Shown: positions 1 through 12,461, counted from the stretch's first letter. The stretch: 64,000 nucleotides of DNA from Effrenium voratum (GCA_963377175.1 CAUJNA010003791.1:269501-333500); one strand, 5' to 3'. A program made the numbers and translations. The notes: generated by a model not told the origin, from the sequence alone.

Positions 1-107
1 TGTTGAAACATATACAGCAGCATGAGACAACACAGTTTCACAATACAATAATAGTGCAGCGCAACCACAACCGTGACCATGACTGCAATCACAACCACCG
101 CCCAACA

Positions 108-135
108 CGAACACGAGCACGAGCACGAGCACGAG

Positions 136-168
<33 letters not shown>

Positions 169-213
169 ACACACACACACACACACCCACACACACACAC
201 ACACACCCACCCA

Positions 214-257
<44 letters not shown>

Positions 258-258
258 C
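108..258. repeat. Compound microsatellite (GAGCAC, CA, CGCA)
   Basis: The tract changes motif in steps: hexamers of the GAGCAC/GAACAC type, then a pure CA run, then a CGCA tetramer run to about 258. Each motif differs from the last by one or two bases, as expected if one simple repeat mutated and re-expanded. Open frames across it read as alternating residues (HTHT, RARA) and are not taken as genes. Confidence 0.95.
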
Positions 259-365
259 AATTGCACAAGTTTGAGCAATTGCCATATGGCAGTTGATGCC
301 AAGAGTCGCCCAAACGCCCAAAGCTAGTTGAAGCAGTTATTGACAGTCAGTGCTACATTACTGAG

Positions 366-793
366 GTCATGCCTTCCACATTGCCGCCGCTGGTGTTCAG
401 CGTAAAGTGGCAAACGTCATGGCGCAAAACCAGTGGTTTGCTCAGTATGCGGCTGCTATGGGGCAGCAAGCGCCCACTATGCCAGCCCCGGGACCTTTGC
501 CAGCGGGACCCGTATCGCCGCCCCCGCCTCAAAAGCCAGCAAAAGCAGCTACAAAAGCAATGCCCAAAGATGGCACAGCTGTGCCTGTGCCACCGCCGTT
601 TCCTGGGCCACCGCCGGTTCCTGGGCCGCCGCCTGTGCCTCCGCCTGTGCCTGCACCGCCGCCTTCGGGGGCCCCAGCACCGCCTCCTGCGCCACCCAGG
701 CCACCTGCAGACCGGAGCCGCCAGGAGCGCAGCACCAGCAGCCGCAGCCGCAGCCGCAGCGCCAGCCGCAGCTCGGCAGTTCTGAGCCCGTGA
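366..793 (+). CDS. Terminal exon of a proline-rich, RS-tailed protein
   Basis: An open frame of about 142 codons follows a likely 3' splice site (AG at 364-365) and ends at TGA 791-793. It starts with a mixed segment containing NQWFAQYAAAMGQQ. A proline-rich block with PPPFPGPPPVPGPPP repeats follows, and the tail is arginine/serine rich (RSRSRSASRSS). Proline-rich stretches plus RS dipeptides are common in RNA-binding and splicing proteins, but no RRM or other folded domain lies here, so that role is inference. The frame also opens in-frame at GTG 407, so a start cannot be excluded, but no ATG with clear context precedes it. An upstream exon should lie outside or at the very edge of the window. 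Confidence 0.5.
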
Positions 794-933
794 AGCCATG
801 ATCGTGTTCCGGGGGTCACTCCCTTCTGGCAGCGTTGACCAAAAGCTGTAAATGAGATGCTGCTGGTGTTAGCAAAGACGAAGGAACTCCCTTCTTGTGC
901 AGTGAATCACCTCCTTTTGTTCACTGGCCCAAG

Positions 934-1059
934 GCGTGGATGTGGCCAAAGACATCACCGATGCCTCCCTGCGAGAGGAGCCTGGTCAGGTGACACCTGC
1001 GCGGGCCGCGGAAATCTTGTGCTACGCCGCATCCAAAGGAAAGCGCTTGCCACAGGCGG
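934..1059 (+). CDS. Helical-protein exon, first seen of the 0.9-7.1 kb gene
   Basis: About 42 codons with strong G/C at third positions, after a CAAG acceptor (AG at 932-933) and before GTACG at 1060. The peptide runs VDVAKDITDASLREEPGQ and then an alanine-rich helix, ARAAEILCYAASKGKRL. No family is recognised. The same codon style and orientation continue in the next exons, so they probably form one gene. The frame stays open past 1059, so the exon may be longer. Confidence 0.5.
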
Positions 1060-1433
1060 GTACGAAGATGCTTGCTTGTGCAGAGGCCCCTGGAGCAGAG
1101 CTTTGGGACGCTTCAAACTGGCACTTGACCACTCTGTGCCATTTTCCTGCGCATTGGGTGCCAGCCTCTCCGCCCTGTTGCCTTATGGCTGTCGTGCTTT
1201 TGTGGACCTTTTGACCCAAGGGCCCAAGCACTGATTGCATGGACTTGCCCGCTTGGATGAACTATGTCATGCTCATGGTCGATTTGCCTCAACATGTTTG
1301 ATCACTCTGCTTGGACCTCCCAGAACATACAGTTCGCAAAGCCACTGAAACGATCAGAGAATGGCTAAACTCTCTCATCCAGAGATATGTCTTCGGTGAT
1401 CTTGCGTTGCTTGTTCTGCCAAACGGGTTTCAG

Positions 1434-1612
1434 ATCTTCTTTCGACGGGGAGTCCGGCCTCCCGACGGACGCGTCCGTGCAGGTGAAGTGTCAGGGGCTG
1501 CTGCAGAAGGCGACCTCCTTCGCCTCGGCCCAGGAGCTGCGGAGCGCGCTGGGCAGCCGCACCGTGAAGCTCTTCCAGAGCCTCTCCGAGCTGGAGAAAG
1601 AGAAGACAGGAC
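1434..1612 (+). CDS. Helical-protein exon
   Basis: Open frame after a TTTCAG acceptor with nearly every third codon position G or C. It reads SSFDGESGLPTDASVQVKCQ followed by leucine- and serine-rich helix (SAQELRSALGSR, FQSLSELEKEK). The end is unclear because the codon bias fades at about 1,612 before a TGA. A possible small exon between this and the previous one (about 1,335-1,383, TETIREWLNSLIQR) has a helical reading but weak codon bias and is not called. Confidence 0.55.
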
Positions 1613-1886
1613 GTTGAGATCGGATTTGGGTCGGTCTTAAAGTCTGAAACGGTTTAAACGCACCAAAAGGGGGTTTAAAGGAGAACAGGCATTTTGGGGG
1701 GTACCCTAAAATGGCACACCTATTTGGGAATATTGGAATATTTGGGAGCTGTGAAAGTCGACTTGGGAAGCGGTTCAACAGCAAGGCCCAATTCATGATG
1801 CCACTCCTTCGGGTGGTTCAGTGTGCATGTGCAAAGGACAATCCTTGGGTTTCCTTTCTTGCGAGGCACCTTCACGGGTTCGGAAG

Positions 1887-2050
1887 CCCTGCTGTTGCTG
1901 ATGCACGCGGCCACCATGGAATTCCTGGAGTCCATGAGCAAGAGCCACGAGCGGGCGCTGTTCCAAGGCCTGCAGCAGGAGCCATACGCAGCGCTCATGG
2001 GGAAGGAGGAGTGCGGGGTCGCCAATTCCCTGGCCCAGGCTCGGGACGAG
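1887..2050 (+). CDS. Helical-protein exon
   Basis: Coding stretch of about 55 codons reading ALLLLMHAATMEFLESMSKS, then HERALFQGLQQEPYAALMGK and EECGVANSLAQARDE. Third positions are strongly G/C while the sequence on either side is not. It is predicted all-helical and soluble. Borders are approximate; the frame runs to a TGA at 2,066-2,068, so a terminal exon is also possible. Confidence 0.6.
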
Positions 2051-2103
2051 TTTCCCTTTGCTCGCTGAGTGGATATTTACCTGTGGAATTGGACAAGTTC
2101 ACA

Positions 2104-2207
2104 TTTGGGTGTGGCTCAAAAGTAAGGAGCTAGGGTTGTGCAGGTTTTGGTCTTTGGTTCCATTTATCCAGGGGCTAGTTTGGTACATTTCTTTGAGCCA
2201 CCGCCAT
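2104..2207. mobile_element. Short inverted-repeat element, family 3, copy 1
   Basis: The ends are imperfect inverted repeats: GGGTGTGGCTCAAA at the left and the complement of GGCGGTGGCTCAAA at the right. The core GCAGGTTTTGGTC is shared with 5,444-5,534. No coding capacity. It lies in the intron just before the next exon. Confidence 0.6.
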
Positions 2208-2228
2208 TTGGTTGGGCCATGGGTGCAG

Positions 2229-2398
2229 GCCTCGTTGTCGGAGTATGCCATGGAGCAGCTCGCGAAGATGGCGGGACGGGGTTTGGTGCCCAGGGAGGAG
2301 ATGGAGACCAGCCTGCGCCGCACCGCCAGCTCTGCCAAGTCCTTGACAGACATCACCCACCTCGCCAAGTGCCTGAAGTTTGGGAACTTCCCCAGGAC
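2229..2398 (+). CDS. Helical-protein exon
   Basis: This begins right after GTGCAG (AG at 2227-2228) in phase 0. It reads ASLSEYAMEQLAKMAGRG, then LVPREEMETSLRRTASSAK and SLTDITHLAKCLKFGNFPR. Codon bias is strong across the whole stretch. It is amphipathic helix throughout with no recognised domain. The donor near 2,395 is unclear (CCCAGGACAG). Confidence 0.65.
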
Positions 2399-2506
2399 AG
2401 AATCAGCATGTGTCAAACAAGTAGGCTTTCAGTTGAGCGGCCATTGTTTGGCCGCAATCGAATGTAGCAGGGAGAGGGGCAGTAGAAATTGTGCACCGCG
2501 CCACAC

Positions 2507-2960
2507 GCGCAGAAGCATGCGGAAGGCTTCGCGGAAGGGATTTGTTCGCGGAAGGATTGCGGAAGCTTTGTGGCTGACATGAAATTGAATGTTTCAGTGC
2601 GTGCATGGAAAAGCACGGAGAAACGATTACAGCAGAAGAAAGAAGGTGTTGCTGCGTACAAGAAACGCAATGCTTATATACTCGAAGAGCTGTTGCCAAC
2701 AGTAAGCCAAGAAGACCAAAACAGCCAGCGTATTTCGCGGAAGGTTTGCGGAAGCTCCGCGGAAGCTCCGCGGAAGCTCCGCGGAAGGGTGGCCCCGTGT
2801 TTGCAGGCAAGTGGCCACGCAGCATGGGCAGCCCAATGGAGCCCAAGCCTACACAGGCTGCGGCGAAACTACCTTACTTGAAATGATTTTCCTTTCTGCG
2901 CCGATACTTGCGGAAGCAAGTCTTGTAAGCCATGCGCCGCGGAAGGTTTGCGGAAGCAAA
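2507..2960. repeat. Interspersed GCGGAAG motif clusters
   Basis: The heptamer GCGGAAG, often as GCGGAAGGNTTGCGGAAG or GCTCCGCGGAAGCTCCGC, recurs in clusters near 2,507-2,570, 2,738-2,790 and 2,938-2,960. A further cluster lies at 3,677-3,715. The 2,750-2,785 cluster is a short tandem array with a 12-bp period and is self-complementary (GCTCCGCGGAGC type). It is intronic. Confidence 0.8.
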
Positions 2961-3054
2961 CAATGAAACACATGTGGGCTGAAAAAAATACCCCGCGCCT
3001 TTTCGTTATGTAAGGGGCCGTCCCTTAACTTGTTTCGCAGGCCAAAACCATTGT

Positions 3055-3616
3055 AAACCGATACAGAGGAAAAAAAACCGATACCCCCAGAAGCCATGAA
3101 GGCACACATCAGGTCCTAGTTGTTGTCGCAAACCAAGATTGCGGAATCATAAATTTGCAGGGCCCAAACCGATACCCAAACCAATACCCAACCGATACCC
3201 AACTCATTGGCCGCCATGCCGAATCCAACCAGCTGCCCTGCAGCCTTCTCTGGAGCTGCCAACATGTACTTTGTGTACTACATTTGTACTGAAAAGTTGC
3301 GACTGCCGCTGTGGAGCTGCCAAAATGTACTTCGTATACTACACCATACTACACTTGCTTGCACTGAAAAGCTGCGACTTTCGAGCCGGAGCTGCCAAAG
3401 TGTCCTGCGCATACTACTGAAAAGTTGCTACTTTCCAGCTGGAGCTGCCAAAATGTACTTTGTGTACTACACTTGTACTGAAAGTTGCGATTTCCAGCTG
3501 GGGCTGGGAGCTGGCAGAGTGTACTTCGCATACTACACTTGTACGGAAAAGTCGCGACTTTCGAGCCAGAGCTGCCAAAACACTGCAAACCGATGCAGAG
3601 GAAAAAAAACCGATAC
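3055..3616. repeat. Small relative of the 61-bp satellite, bracketed by a 30-bp direct repeat
   Basis: Between 3,240 and 3,580 about six degenerate units carry GAGCTGCCAAAATGTACTT, then a CTTGTACTGAAAAGTTGCGA-type segment. This is the reverse complement of the 61-bp unit at 43.1-44.8 kb. The array is bracketed by a 30-bp direct repeat at 3,055-3,084 and 3,587-3,616 (29 of 30 identical) containing CAGAGGAAAAAAAACCGA. GCGGAAG clusters lie outside on both sides. Confidence 0.8.
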
Positions 3617-4061
3617 TGACCGATACTGAGGCATAATGATACAAGGGTTGTCCATGGTTTTTTTTTTCAACCCATGTGCCGCGGAAGGATGTGGAAGGGT
3701 CCGCGGAAGCTTGAATAATGTCCAAGCAAGTTTGTAGGGAATAAAAACCAACTCTCAGTTGGCTTTGTTCTAAATTTGTTCATGGCCCCATTTGGCTCCA
3801 CGGCTGAGTGTGCCAGAACTTTCGGTTTGCCCAGGACTCTATGTGTTGAGCTGCATGAGACCTGTGCGGCACAGATTGCGCGCACTGGTGGCTTCAGGCC
3901 GGCTTCGGAAGCTTCGGGAACCAACACGAGAGAGTAGTCATGTTTGGCTAAATTCGGGTGATCGACTGTGGTTTTCTCAGATTTCTTGAGTTGCAGCACA
4001 TGGCCAAGGAGTTTCTTTGTTTGACCCGACCGCGTTTGGAAGAGCCTGCGGACTCAATGTG

Positions 4062-4240
4062 ATGTGTCTGTGTCTCTGTGTGTCTCTGTGTGTCTCTGCG
4101 TGTCTCTTTGTGTGTGTGTGTCTCTGTGTGTGTCTCTGTGTGTGTCTCTGTGTGTGTCTCTGTGTGTGTCTCTGTGTGTGTGTGTGTGTCTCTGTGTGTC
4201 TTTGTCTGTGTCTGTGTCTGTGTCTGTGTGTGTGTGAATG
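4062..4240. repeat. TG-rich microsatellite
   Basis: A run of TGTGTGTCTC and TGTCTG variants covering about 180 bp. It is noncoding; both-strand open frames here are simple dipeptide repeats. Confidence 0.95.
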
Positions 4241-4744
4241 TTCGAAGATTTTCAGGTGTGCCAACGTGCAACAATGACACTTTTTGGGTGGGATGAGACC
4301 TTGAGCAGATCGCTGCTTCGATTATGTGTTTTGGCAAGAAGAGTAAGGAACCTTTTCTATTTTGACTAGTGTCAGCTGTGACGGCTGCTTGGCAGTCTGT
4401 GGTAAAATTGGTGGCATAGAGACGACAAGCACGGCCACCTAAGATCTTGTGCAAACCTCGGATAAACGTTGAAGCGCGGCGAATGCGCCAACTGAGGCTT
4501 GTGTCACTCGGTTGGCAAAAGGCTGTTGATCCAATTGGGCTACGGAATCATTCCCAATATGCAGCGTCACCATGTTTGCATTTGTCCACTCGATTGTCTA
4601 TCGTCTCTGACTGCACCTACAGAAAGACGCCAATGTTCCCACGTCTACTCAGAGCGCGAGTGCATGTAGGCTGGAGTGAGCGTGCAGTAGCCTTGAGCCA
4701 GCGTTGTGATTGCTCTGCAGTTGCTTCTCCTATGTTCCGTGCAG

Positions 4745-4835
4745 GGCAGATGTCGCCCGACACGTGCAGAAGTGCACCAAGCTCGGCGTGCCTGAGGCGG
4801 GAGGGCGTCACTTTGGACCGCCTGCCAATTCGAAC
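4745..4835 (+). CDS. Short exon of the helical-protein gene (tentative)
   Basis: After a TCCGTGCAG acceptor the frame reads ADVARHVQKCTKLGVPEAGG with G/C-rich third positions, then fades. The spacing of C and H (HVQKC) is not a known metal-binding pattern. It was chosen because it matches the codon style of the neighbouring exons; the end is not defined. Confidence 0.4.
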
Positions 4836-5152
4836 TTAAGTTGCTGGCCCACGGTAAATGTTTCAGTGTATGGCAGCATGCCACGTGGGGCTAACGCCCC
4901 TGGTGGCCAACTCTTCATCTCCCCGGCTTTTCTCTGAGTTCAGAGCTGAAGAGTGACACAAACAATCGCGCAAAGGAAGGCATGAGCCAAAGTGCCAATC
5001 AGGTTCCACGTCAATTGGAGGGAGGGTACCCTCATTCATACGATCAGCCACAACGGCTAGGCAATGAAAAGCCCACCGCCGGCTTCCGAGGCCATGGACC
5101 CTGTTCTGTGCCATTTGCAGGCGCGGGGAGGGGGGGGATGTTTAGTTTATTT

Positions 5153-5240
5153 CAAGACGATCACACCAAAGGTTGGACTAGATGTTGTTTTTTTTTGGGG
5201 GGACAAGACAATCACACCAAAGGCTGAACTAGATGGTGTG
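5153..5240. repeat. Two-copy tandem repeat, 50-bp period
   Basis: CAAGACGATCACACCAAAGG at 5,153 recurs with a few changes at 5,203. The copies share about 35 bp; poly-T and poly-G runs fill the spacer. It is intronic. Confidence 0.85.
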
Positions 5241-5443
5241 TGTGGGTGTGCCGTGCAGCTGATGCAGGGATGTTTGCGTCCAGTTAGCTGGTGTGCTGAA
5301 TATTGTTTGGACCTTGAGCAAAAACAGCTGTCTCTGCGGGTTGGAAGTTGAGTGTCGCTTGAAACTTGAAACGATGCGATTCTGTGAGGCAACCAGCGGA
5401 GCAGGCGCAACATGCAAGAAACGCAGCATACAAAGAGGTGATC

Positions 5444-5534
5444 TGGGTGTGGGTCAAAATTAAACCACCAGGGGACCGCAGGTTTTGGTCCTGGGTTCCA
5501 TTTAGCAGTGTTCCATTTTGCGCACCCACAGCCA
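5444..5534. mobile_element. Short inverted-repeat element, family 3, copy 2
   Basis: The left end is GGGTGTGGGTCAAAA. The right end is the complement of GGCTGTGGGTGCGCAAAA. The core GCAGGTTTTGGTCCTGGG matches 2,104-2,207. The ends resemble those of family 1, so the two families may share a transposase. Confidence 0.6.
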
Positions 5535-5873
5535 TCTCAAAGTGCTGCGCGCTGGAGGGAAGCAGAGAGAAGCAGATGTAACTCCTCAACAAAAGAGCCG
5601 CCAACGCATTCAAAGCTGTCTCCTTGCGGGCGCATCTGAACATGGTGCGATGGATGTGTGCTGGAGGTAGCCTCGGCACGCCAAGAAGAACAAAAACTCG
5701 AAGCCTTTGCCTTCAATCATATCATGTTACGCGAATCTACGTCGGTGGTTGCTTTTGTTTTTGCTTTCATTTCACAAGATTTGAAAAACAACAGACAAAA
5801 ACAAAAAACAACACCCTCGGTGCGTCTTAGGGCAACCAAAAGGAACTCTGTGTATCTTGAGAGCCATCGACAG

Positions 5874-6020
5874 GCCATGGGCGGCTTGGAGCGCTTCGCC
5901 GCCGAGGGCGCGGCGGGCTGTGCGGTGTTTCTGGTGGGGGCGGCGGAGCGCCTGGGCGCGCCGGATCTTCTGAGCGTGGAGCTCTACAAGGACCTCTCCA
6001 AGGCGCACGGAGAGAAAGAA
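5874..6020 (+). CDS. Alanine-rich helical exon
   Basis: Begins after a CGACAG acceptor (AG 5,872-5,873) in phase 0. It reads AMGGLERFAAEGAAGCAVFL, then VGAAERLGAPDLLSVELYKD and LSKAHGEK. Almost all third positions are G or C. The segment CAVFLVGAAE is hydrophobic but too short and too mixed for a membrane span. The exon end is near 6,020, with a family 1 element starting 15 bp later. Confidence 0.65.
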
Positions 6021-6035
6021 AACGGGCAGAGTACA

Positions 6036-6163
6036 TGGCTGTGGTTGTCAAAATCAATGGGATCCCTTTTTGGGGGTTTTCGGTGCACCCATTTTAGAAC
6101 CCAGTTTTAGTGGGGGATTGGGATGTTCACTGGGGGTACGATTTGGATTTTGACCCATGGCCA
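6036..6163 (+). mobile_element. Short inverted-repeat element, family 1, copy 1
   Basis: The ends are TGGCTGTGGTTGTCAAAAT and ATTTTGACCCATGGCCA, inverted with a small indel. The core GGGATTGGGATGTTCACTGG is shared with copies at 14,131, 47,259, 54,459 and 59,618. No coding capacity; it has the size and form of a MITE. Confidence 0.75.
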
Positions 6164-6829
6164 CACGGGGGTTGATCAAAACGGTTCTTTACGTGGGATG
6201 ACCATTGGGGAACCCCACTTTCAAAAAAAACATGTGCCACTGAATTGGAAGAGTTGCCCTTGGTCATTTGGGGCCAGGAATCTCAATTAAACCCCATGCA
6301 TTGATCTCTCTGGCGCAGGTGTCCTTGGGAGAGCTCTGCACCTGCCTCTCCGCCTTGTCTTCTAAGGAGGGGAGGTGGTTTGGGGCAAGTTGAAGTGGAC
6401 GGGCTGTGGGTAGCGACTTGAACCGGCTTTCTCCATGTCGTAGCCTTTTACCTTCTGGGGTCTGACACACTGAGCCAGCCCTTTCTTCAGCCTCAGTCTT
6501 TGTCAGTCCTCCGGCGCTTCAGAGATGGCAGGCCTTGTTTTCAAGCTCGCTCTCAGAACTTGCCAAAGACCATCGAGTTGCAGCATAACTAGAGGAATTG
6601 GGTACCTTTGCACAGTGTGCTCAATCGTGACCCTTTTGGCAGAGCTCTTCTGTCAAAAGAGCCAGAAGGTTGAGGGATATATTTATGTTGTTGGAACTAG
6701 AGACAACGGGCGTATCGACTTGTAAGTGCATGCCCACCCTCTAAATTGTCATGTAAAACCAAGAAAAGTCGAGCACGCAACCCTTTTCCCTTCCATTCCG
6801 CATTTGTAGGCCCCATTCCGGATGTGCAG

Positions 6830-7067
6830 GCCTGTCGCGGCCGCGTTCCCTGGTCAGGACTGCCCGGTAAAGGACTCCCCCTTGAAGATGCGCATGCTCA
6901 CAGAGGCCATCAGCAAGGCGCAGCGCGAGAACGCAGCGGAGGCCATCAGCGCGCAGCAGGCCATGGGCCTGGCACAGGCGGCGGGCAAGAACCTCAAGCA
7001 GCTGCAGAAGTCTCCGGTCATCCTAAAGGCCTCCGAAAGCGGAGTGCGTTTCCGCAGGACATCTTGA
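6830..7067 (+). CDS. Helical exon, possibly the last of the 0.9-7.1 kb gene
   Basis: After GTGCAG (AG 6,828-6,829), or after GGTCAG at 6,856-6,857, the frame reads PVKDSPLKMRMLTEAISKAQ, then RENAAEAISAQQAMGLAQAA and GKNLKQLQKSPVILKASE. Codon bias is strong to about 7,035, and the frame closes at TGA 7,065-7,067. This is either the terminal exon, or the exon ends near CCTCCGAAAG. The helix is polar and coiled-coil-like. No function is assigned. Confidence 0.6.
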
Positions 7068-7565
7068 GAAACCCTCCAGCAGTTCAGCAGATGTGGTGCT
7101 TCTAAAAGCACAGACTGTGTGTGTGTGTGTTTTGGTGATTAGCCAAGATGGCAAGACAAATGCAGAAAACTTGCAAAGTCACAAAATTAGTCAACAAGTT
7201 CAAAGCGCCAAAGCTGAAACACCTGCACAAGCAGAAGAAAACAAGCACAAAGCCCAAAGCTCCAAAAACTGCGGGGACACCAACAAAGCAAAAACAAGAG
7301 ACTGAGCAACTTTGGCCCCATTTGGGCTGACCTTCACCCAGGTTTGACAGCTTTGCGCTTTGGTGTGTTGCTTTTGTGTTGCCTTTGTATGCATGCTTTC
7401 GAGCCTCCATTCACCAACTGAATGTTTACAGTGTGTTAGGACTTACGCGGCTTAAAAGCGGGCTCCGGAGTTGTCTGCTTAAAATGGTATTGTTTGTGCT
7501 ATAATTTGTTCTTCAGATGTGGCTTGAGATTGAACATCCTGCCATCATGAGTTGCATCGTCATGG
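7068..7565. other. Intergenic or intronic stretch, no gene seen
   Basis: A short TG run lies at 7,117-7,130. A lysine/glutamine-rich open frame at 7,148-7,330 (+) has A-rich codons unlike neighbouring exons and is not called. Confidence 0.5.
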
Positions 7566-9613
<2,048 letters not shown>

Positions 9614-9912
9614 CAACGACAACACTGGTTTGCCTGTTGTGAATTGCCGGCGGTCACATGCTACAAGTATGTGTAAGGGAAGGCTACAGACACGGATCCA
9701 CGCTTTCTTGACATCCAACAAACACTAATGACATCCAAGCTGCCAAAGTCCACATGTGAAGCGTTGTGTGTCAAACATACCAACTCTGAATTTTGTGTGC
9801 TGCAGTGGCTATTCGCATTGGCTTGTTGGGACGGTTTGAATGTGATTTGTCTTTCATGGATCAGCTTTGCGGGCGGTCCATGAAAGGCCTGTTGAGTTTG
9901 GTTGTTTCTCAG

Positions 9913-9985
9913 CAAGAGCAGGCTGTGGAGCAGGGCAGCATCAGCGAGTCTTTGATGCTGGCGCACCTTGGCATGGGAATGGCAA
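9913..9985 (+). CDS. Small helical exon
   Basis: After the pyrimidine-rich GGTTGTTTCTCAG the frame reads QEQAVEQGSISESLMLAHLG, then MGMA, up to a GTCGAC donor. Third positions are mostly G/C, in contrast to the flanks. The frame also stays open upstream to 9,793, so the exon may begin earlier. No family recognised. Confidence 0.4.
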
Positions 9986-11087
9986 GTCGACGACTTGTAG
10001 GGTCCGGTGTGTGGTGTTGGCGAGGCCTCCTTGTCGTGGAAAACAATGTCAGAGTCACAGCATCCAGCGGACATGAAAGCTAGTAGAGCTAGCATCGGTT
10101 GGAAAGACTGCTTGACTACTTTCGGCAGCTGTCCACTTGAATGACTCATTGAGAGAAGCAAATAATGTTTGTTTTGCGAGCTAGCAAGTTCATTTCACAT
10201 TTTTTGTTGTTCAGCAATACGTGTTTGTCGCGATTTGCCGATTGAGCTTCTTTTTTCATTGCACCTCAATTAGGCATTGAACAGTAAAACATATTTTTGG
10301 GACCTGTGCGCCACGCCACAATTGCGGAAGCTTAGCGGAAGTGGTCGCTCGCGGATATGTTGTATCTCGCTTTGTGCACGCTTGAGCTGCAACACCGGCT
10401 GGCCGCTTGCTTCAAGAGATTCGGACTGTAGAGCCCAGCGTTGGATGCCGCCTTTGGCCCCAATGTCATTGACCATAATAACCACTACAAAATGCAGCAT
10501 TATTGATGACACGACATGTCAAGGGTGTTCAATCACCCCTCACTTTTGCTGGCAAGAACGTAGTTCGGAGAATCCAAAGCTCTCGAAAAAACACATTGTG
10601 ATAAGGGGTTCTGAACTGGGTTGAAACACGTGTTGCTGCAATAGCTTCCGCGATGGCTTGCCTCCTTGTTCAGCTTCCTTCACTGCTTGTTTCACCAACC
10701 TTCAATATACCAGTCACCCTTACGTATTTATCCTTGTATTATTTTATTGATGTAGTTTATTGTTCTCAGTGTTTTGCCCATTGTTTCACACCTGCAATAT
10801 TGTGCTTGTTTCTTCCCCTGGGCACTTCCAGTTGTCACAGATCATGGAGTCCTTCGATGGTTCCAAGCAAGAGGCAGCTGACGTGTTCCCTTACCGTTCT
10901 GCAATACAGTGGGACAACTGCTGTGGATGAAAATCCTGCACCGGATGAAGCATGAAGCCTATGAGAATTCATGGGATAGGCCACCTGAAAATCCAACTGG
11001 TCCGGTGGATGCGGGCAATGTCAACTTCGGATGAATCTGGACTATATATTCAGGGGTCTTCTTGGGAAGCAACTCGAGGAGTCCACT
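9986..11087. other. Probable intron; one weak exon candidate
   Basis: Mostly without codon bias. A possible exon lies at about 10,842-10,912 (+) after CCAGTTGTCACAG, reading MESFDGSKQEAADVFPYRS, but it is short and its frame choice is uncertain. GCGGAAG motifs recur near 10,325-10,345. Confidence 0.4.
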
Positions 11088-11219
11088 TGAGCCACAATCA
11101 AAACCAGGGTAGATGAAGGTTATTACGGGACAATCTCAACAATAAATAGCTGCGGCCGGCTTCTTAATTCTTCACATGATTCTGGGTAGACCATTGTACC
11201 GGGTTTTGATTGTGACTCA
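11088..11219 (+). mobile_element. Short inverted-repeat element, family 2, copy 1
   Basis: 132 bp with 20-bp ends, TGAGCCACAATCAAAACC at the left and GGTTTTGATTGTGACTCA at the right. The interior GTAGATGAAGG and CTTAATTCTT segments match copies at 15,725 and 33,974. It is noncoding and ends about 30 bp before the next exon. Confidence 0.8.
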
Positions 11220-11250
11220 CACGAGTTGAATCGCGTGAGTTTTCTCGGAG

Positions 11251-11380
11251 GCAGCTCTTCTCGGAGCAGAACTTGGCCTCCGGCGCGGTCTTCGCGGTGT
11301 CTGCAGCCCAGCTGCTGCGGCTCCTGGATGCGGAGCGCGCCGCTTTTGGGGAGGCCAAAAGCGGGGCCGATGGGTTGAAG
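11251..11380 (+). CDS. Alanine/leucine-rich helical exon
   Basis: Acceptor TTTCTCGGAG|G, then 43 codons reading QLFSEQNLASGAVFAVSAAQ, then LLRLLDAERAAFGEAKSGAD and GLK. The exon ends before GCATGT, a GC-type donor. Codon bias is strong. It resembles the exons at 0.9-7.1 kb, so the same gene may continue past the microsatellite. Confidence 0.6.
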
Positions 11381-11872
11381 GCATGTGGCTTGAGGCCTTA
11401 GGGAAGCTCCCGAACCTCTAGAGAACCCTTGATTTGGGGTTGGGTTTCGAGTCCTTCCGGACAAGCTGGGGTCATTGGAACCTGGGGCCAGTTGTGGATA
11501 TGGGGAACGGGCAACGGCAATTCTGAGGGCAGAGGTTGGCAGAATCAGTTGCAAATTGGCAAAGGGCCATGGGTGCCATCGCACTTCTGACAGGAGTCGC
11601 GTAAGGCAAGGTGACAGGAGGGAAGTTTGTTGAAGGTTTCTGTAGTTTGATTCATAAGGGGCATTTGAGAGGCTTCATTTAGCAGGAACCGGTGTTGGGT
11701 GGAAACAAACGTGAACCAATGAGCTTGCAAGTTTAGGGTCGCCAATACAAGCAGAGATTGCATCTGCACTTTCTAGCTCCGCATAATGTATGACATGAAA
11801 CCTCGGGCATCTTACTGCTCAGAAATCTGCTCGAACTTCCGGACTCAAAGCTCGCCAGGGCTGTCATTGCAG

Positions 11873-12135
11873 ATGTGGCGCGTTGGTTCAATCTACTCAA
11901 CCCCCGAATTGGGAACGCACCTCAATTTGACAAATCTGTACTGGTTCTGCCGAACTGGTCATCAAGATTTGTGTTTGTACAGGCGGCCGGATGTTTTCCT
12001 ATGTCGAAGGGCGGAAAGCGAACCACCGGCAAGTGGTCGATGGGACCCAAACGCTCCAAGGGGGACTTGCCCATGTCGAGTCTCGAGGTGCTAGTGCACC
12101 TGCGCAACGCTCTGAAGCCAGGGCCCCAATGTGGA
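11873..12135 (+). CDS. Exon with mixed composition (tentative)
   Basis: After CATTGCAG the frame reads VARWFNLLNPRIGNAPQFDK, then SVLVLPNWSSRFVFVQ. It continues in the same frame past an internal AG acceptor (TTTGTACAG, 11,979-11,980) as MSKGGKRTTGKWSMGPKRSK and LEVLVHLRNALKPGP. The second half has the better codon bias. Either one exon or two with the first ending early. The family is not recognised; the basic patch suggests nucleic-acid contact, which is inference. Confidence 0.4.
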
Positions 12136-12392
12136 TCGGTCAAAGACAAAAGCGACCAACTTACTCAACAAAAAGGCTCGTATTGGCAATAGTTTTTGCA
12201 CACTGTAATTGTGGTTTGGTCATTTCTGGATTTGGGACGGCCGTTTTTGGAATCAGGGGAGCTCCGGGTGCCGGAAGTTGAGGTGTGTCTGTGGGCCTTG
12301 CGGAACCCTTTCAAGTTGGCCGGTAATTGCATGAGTTGTATGGTTCGGTGTTTGTTTTGACCGTGTGGTTGGCGTTTTTCGGTTTCTGTCAG

Positions 12393-12461
12393 GCTTCTGA
12401 AGCCGGGCTTGTTGCAGATGCCGGGGCTCGTGGACAGCATTGCAGCCTACCAGCCGTTGAG
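12393..12461 (+). CDS. Short well-bounded exon
   Basis: This exon has clear signals on both sides: TTTTCGGTTTCTGTCAG before it and GTCAGG after it. The 69 bases give LLKPGLLQMPGLVDSIAAYQ plus PL, in phase 1 to 2. Third positions are almost all G/C. Confidence 0.55.
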
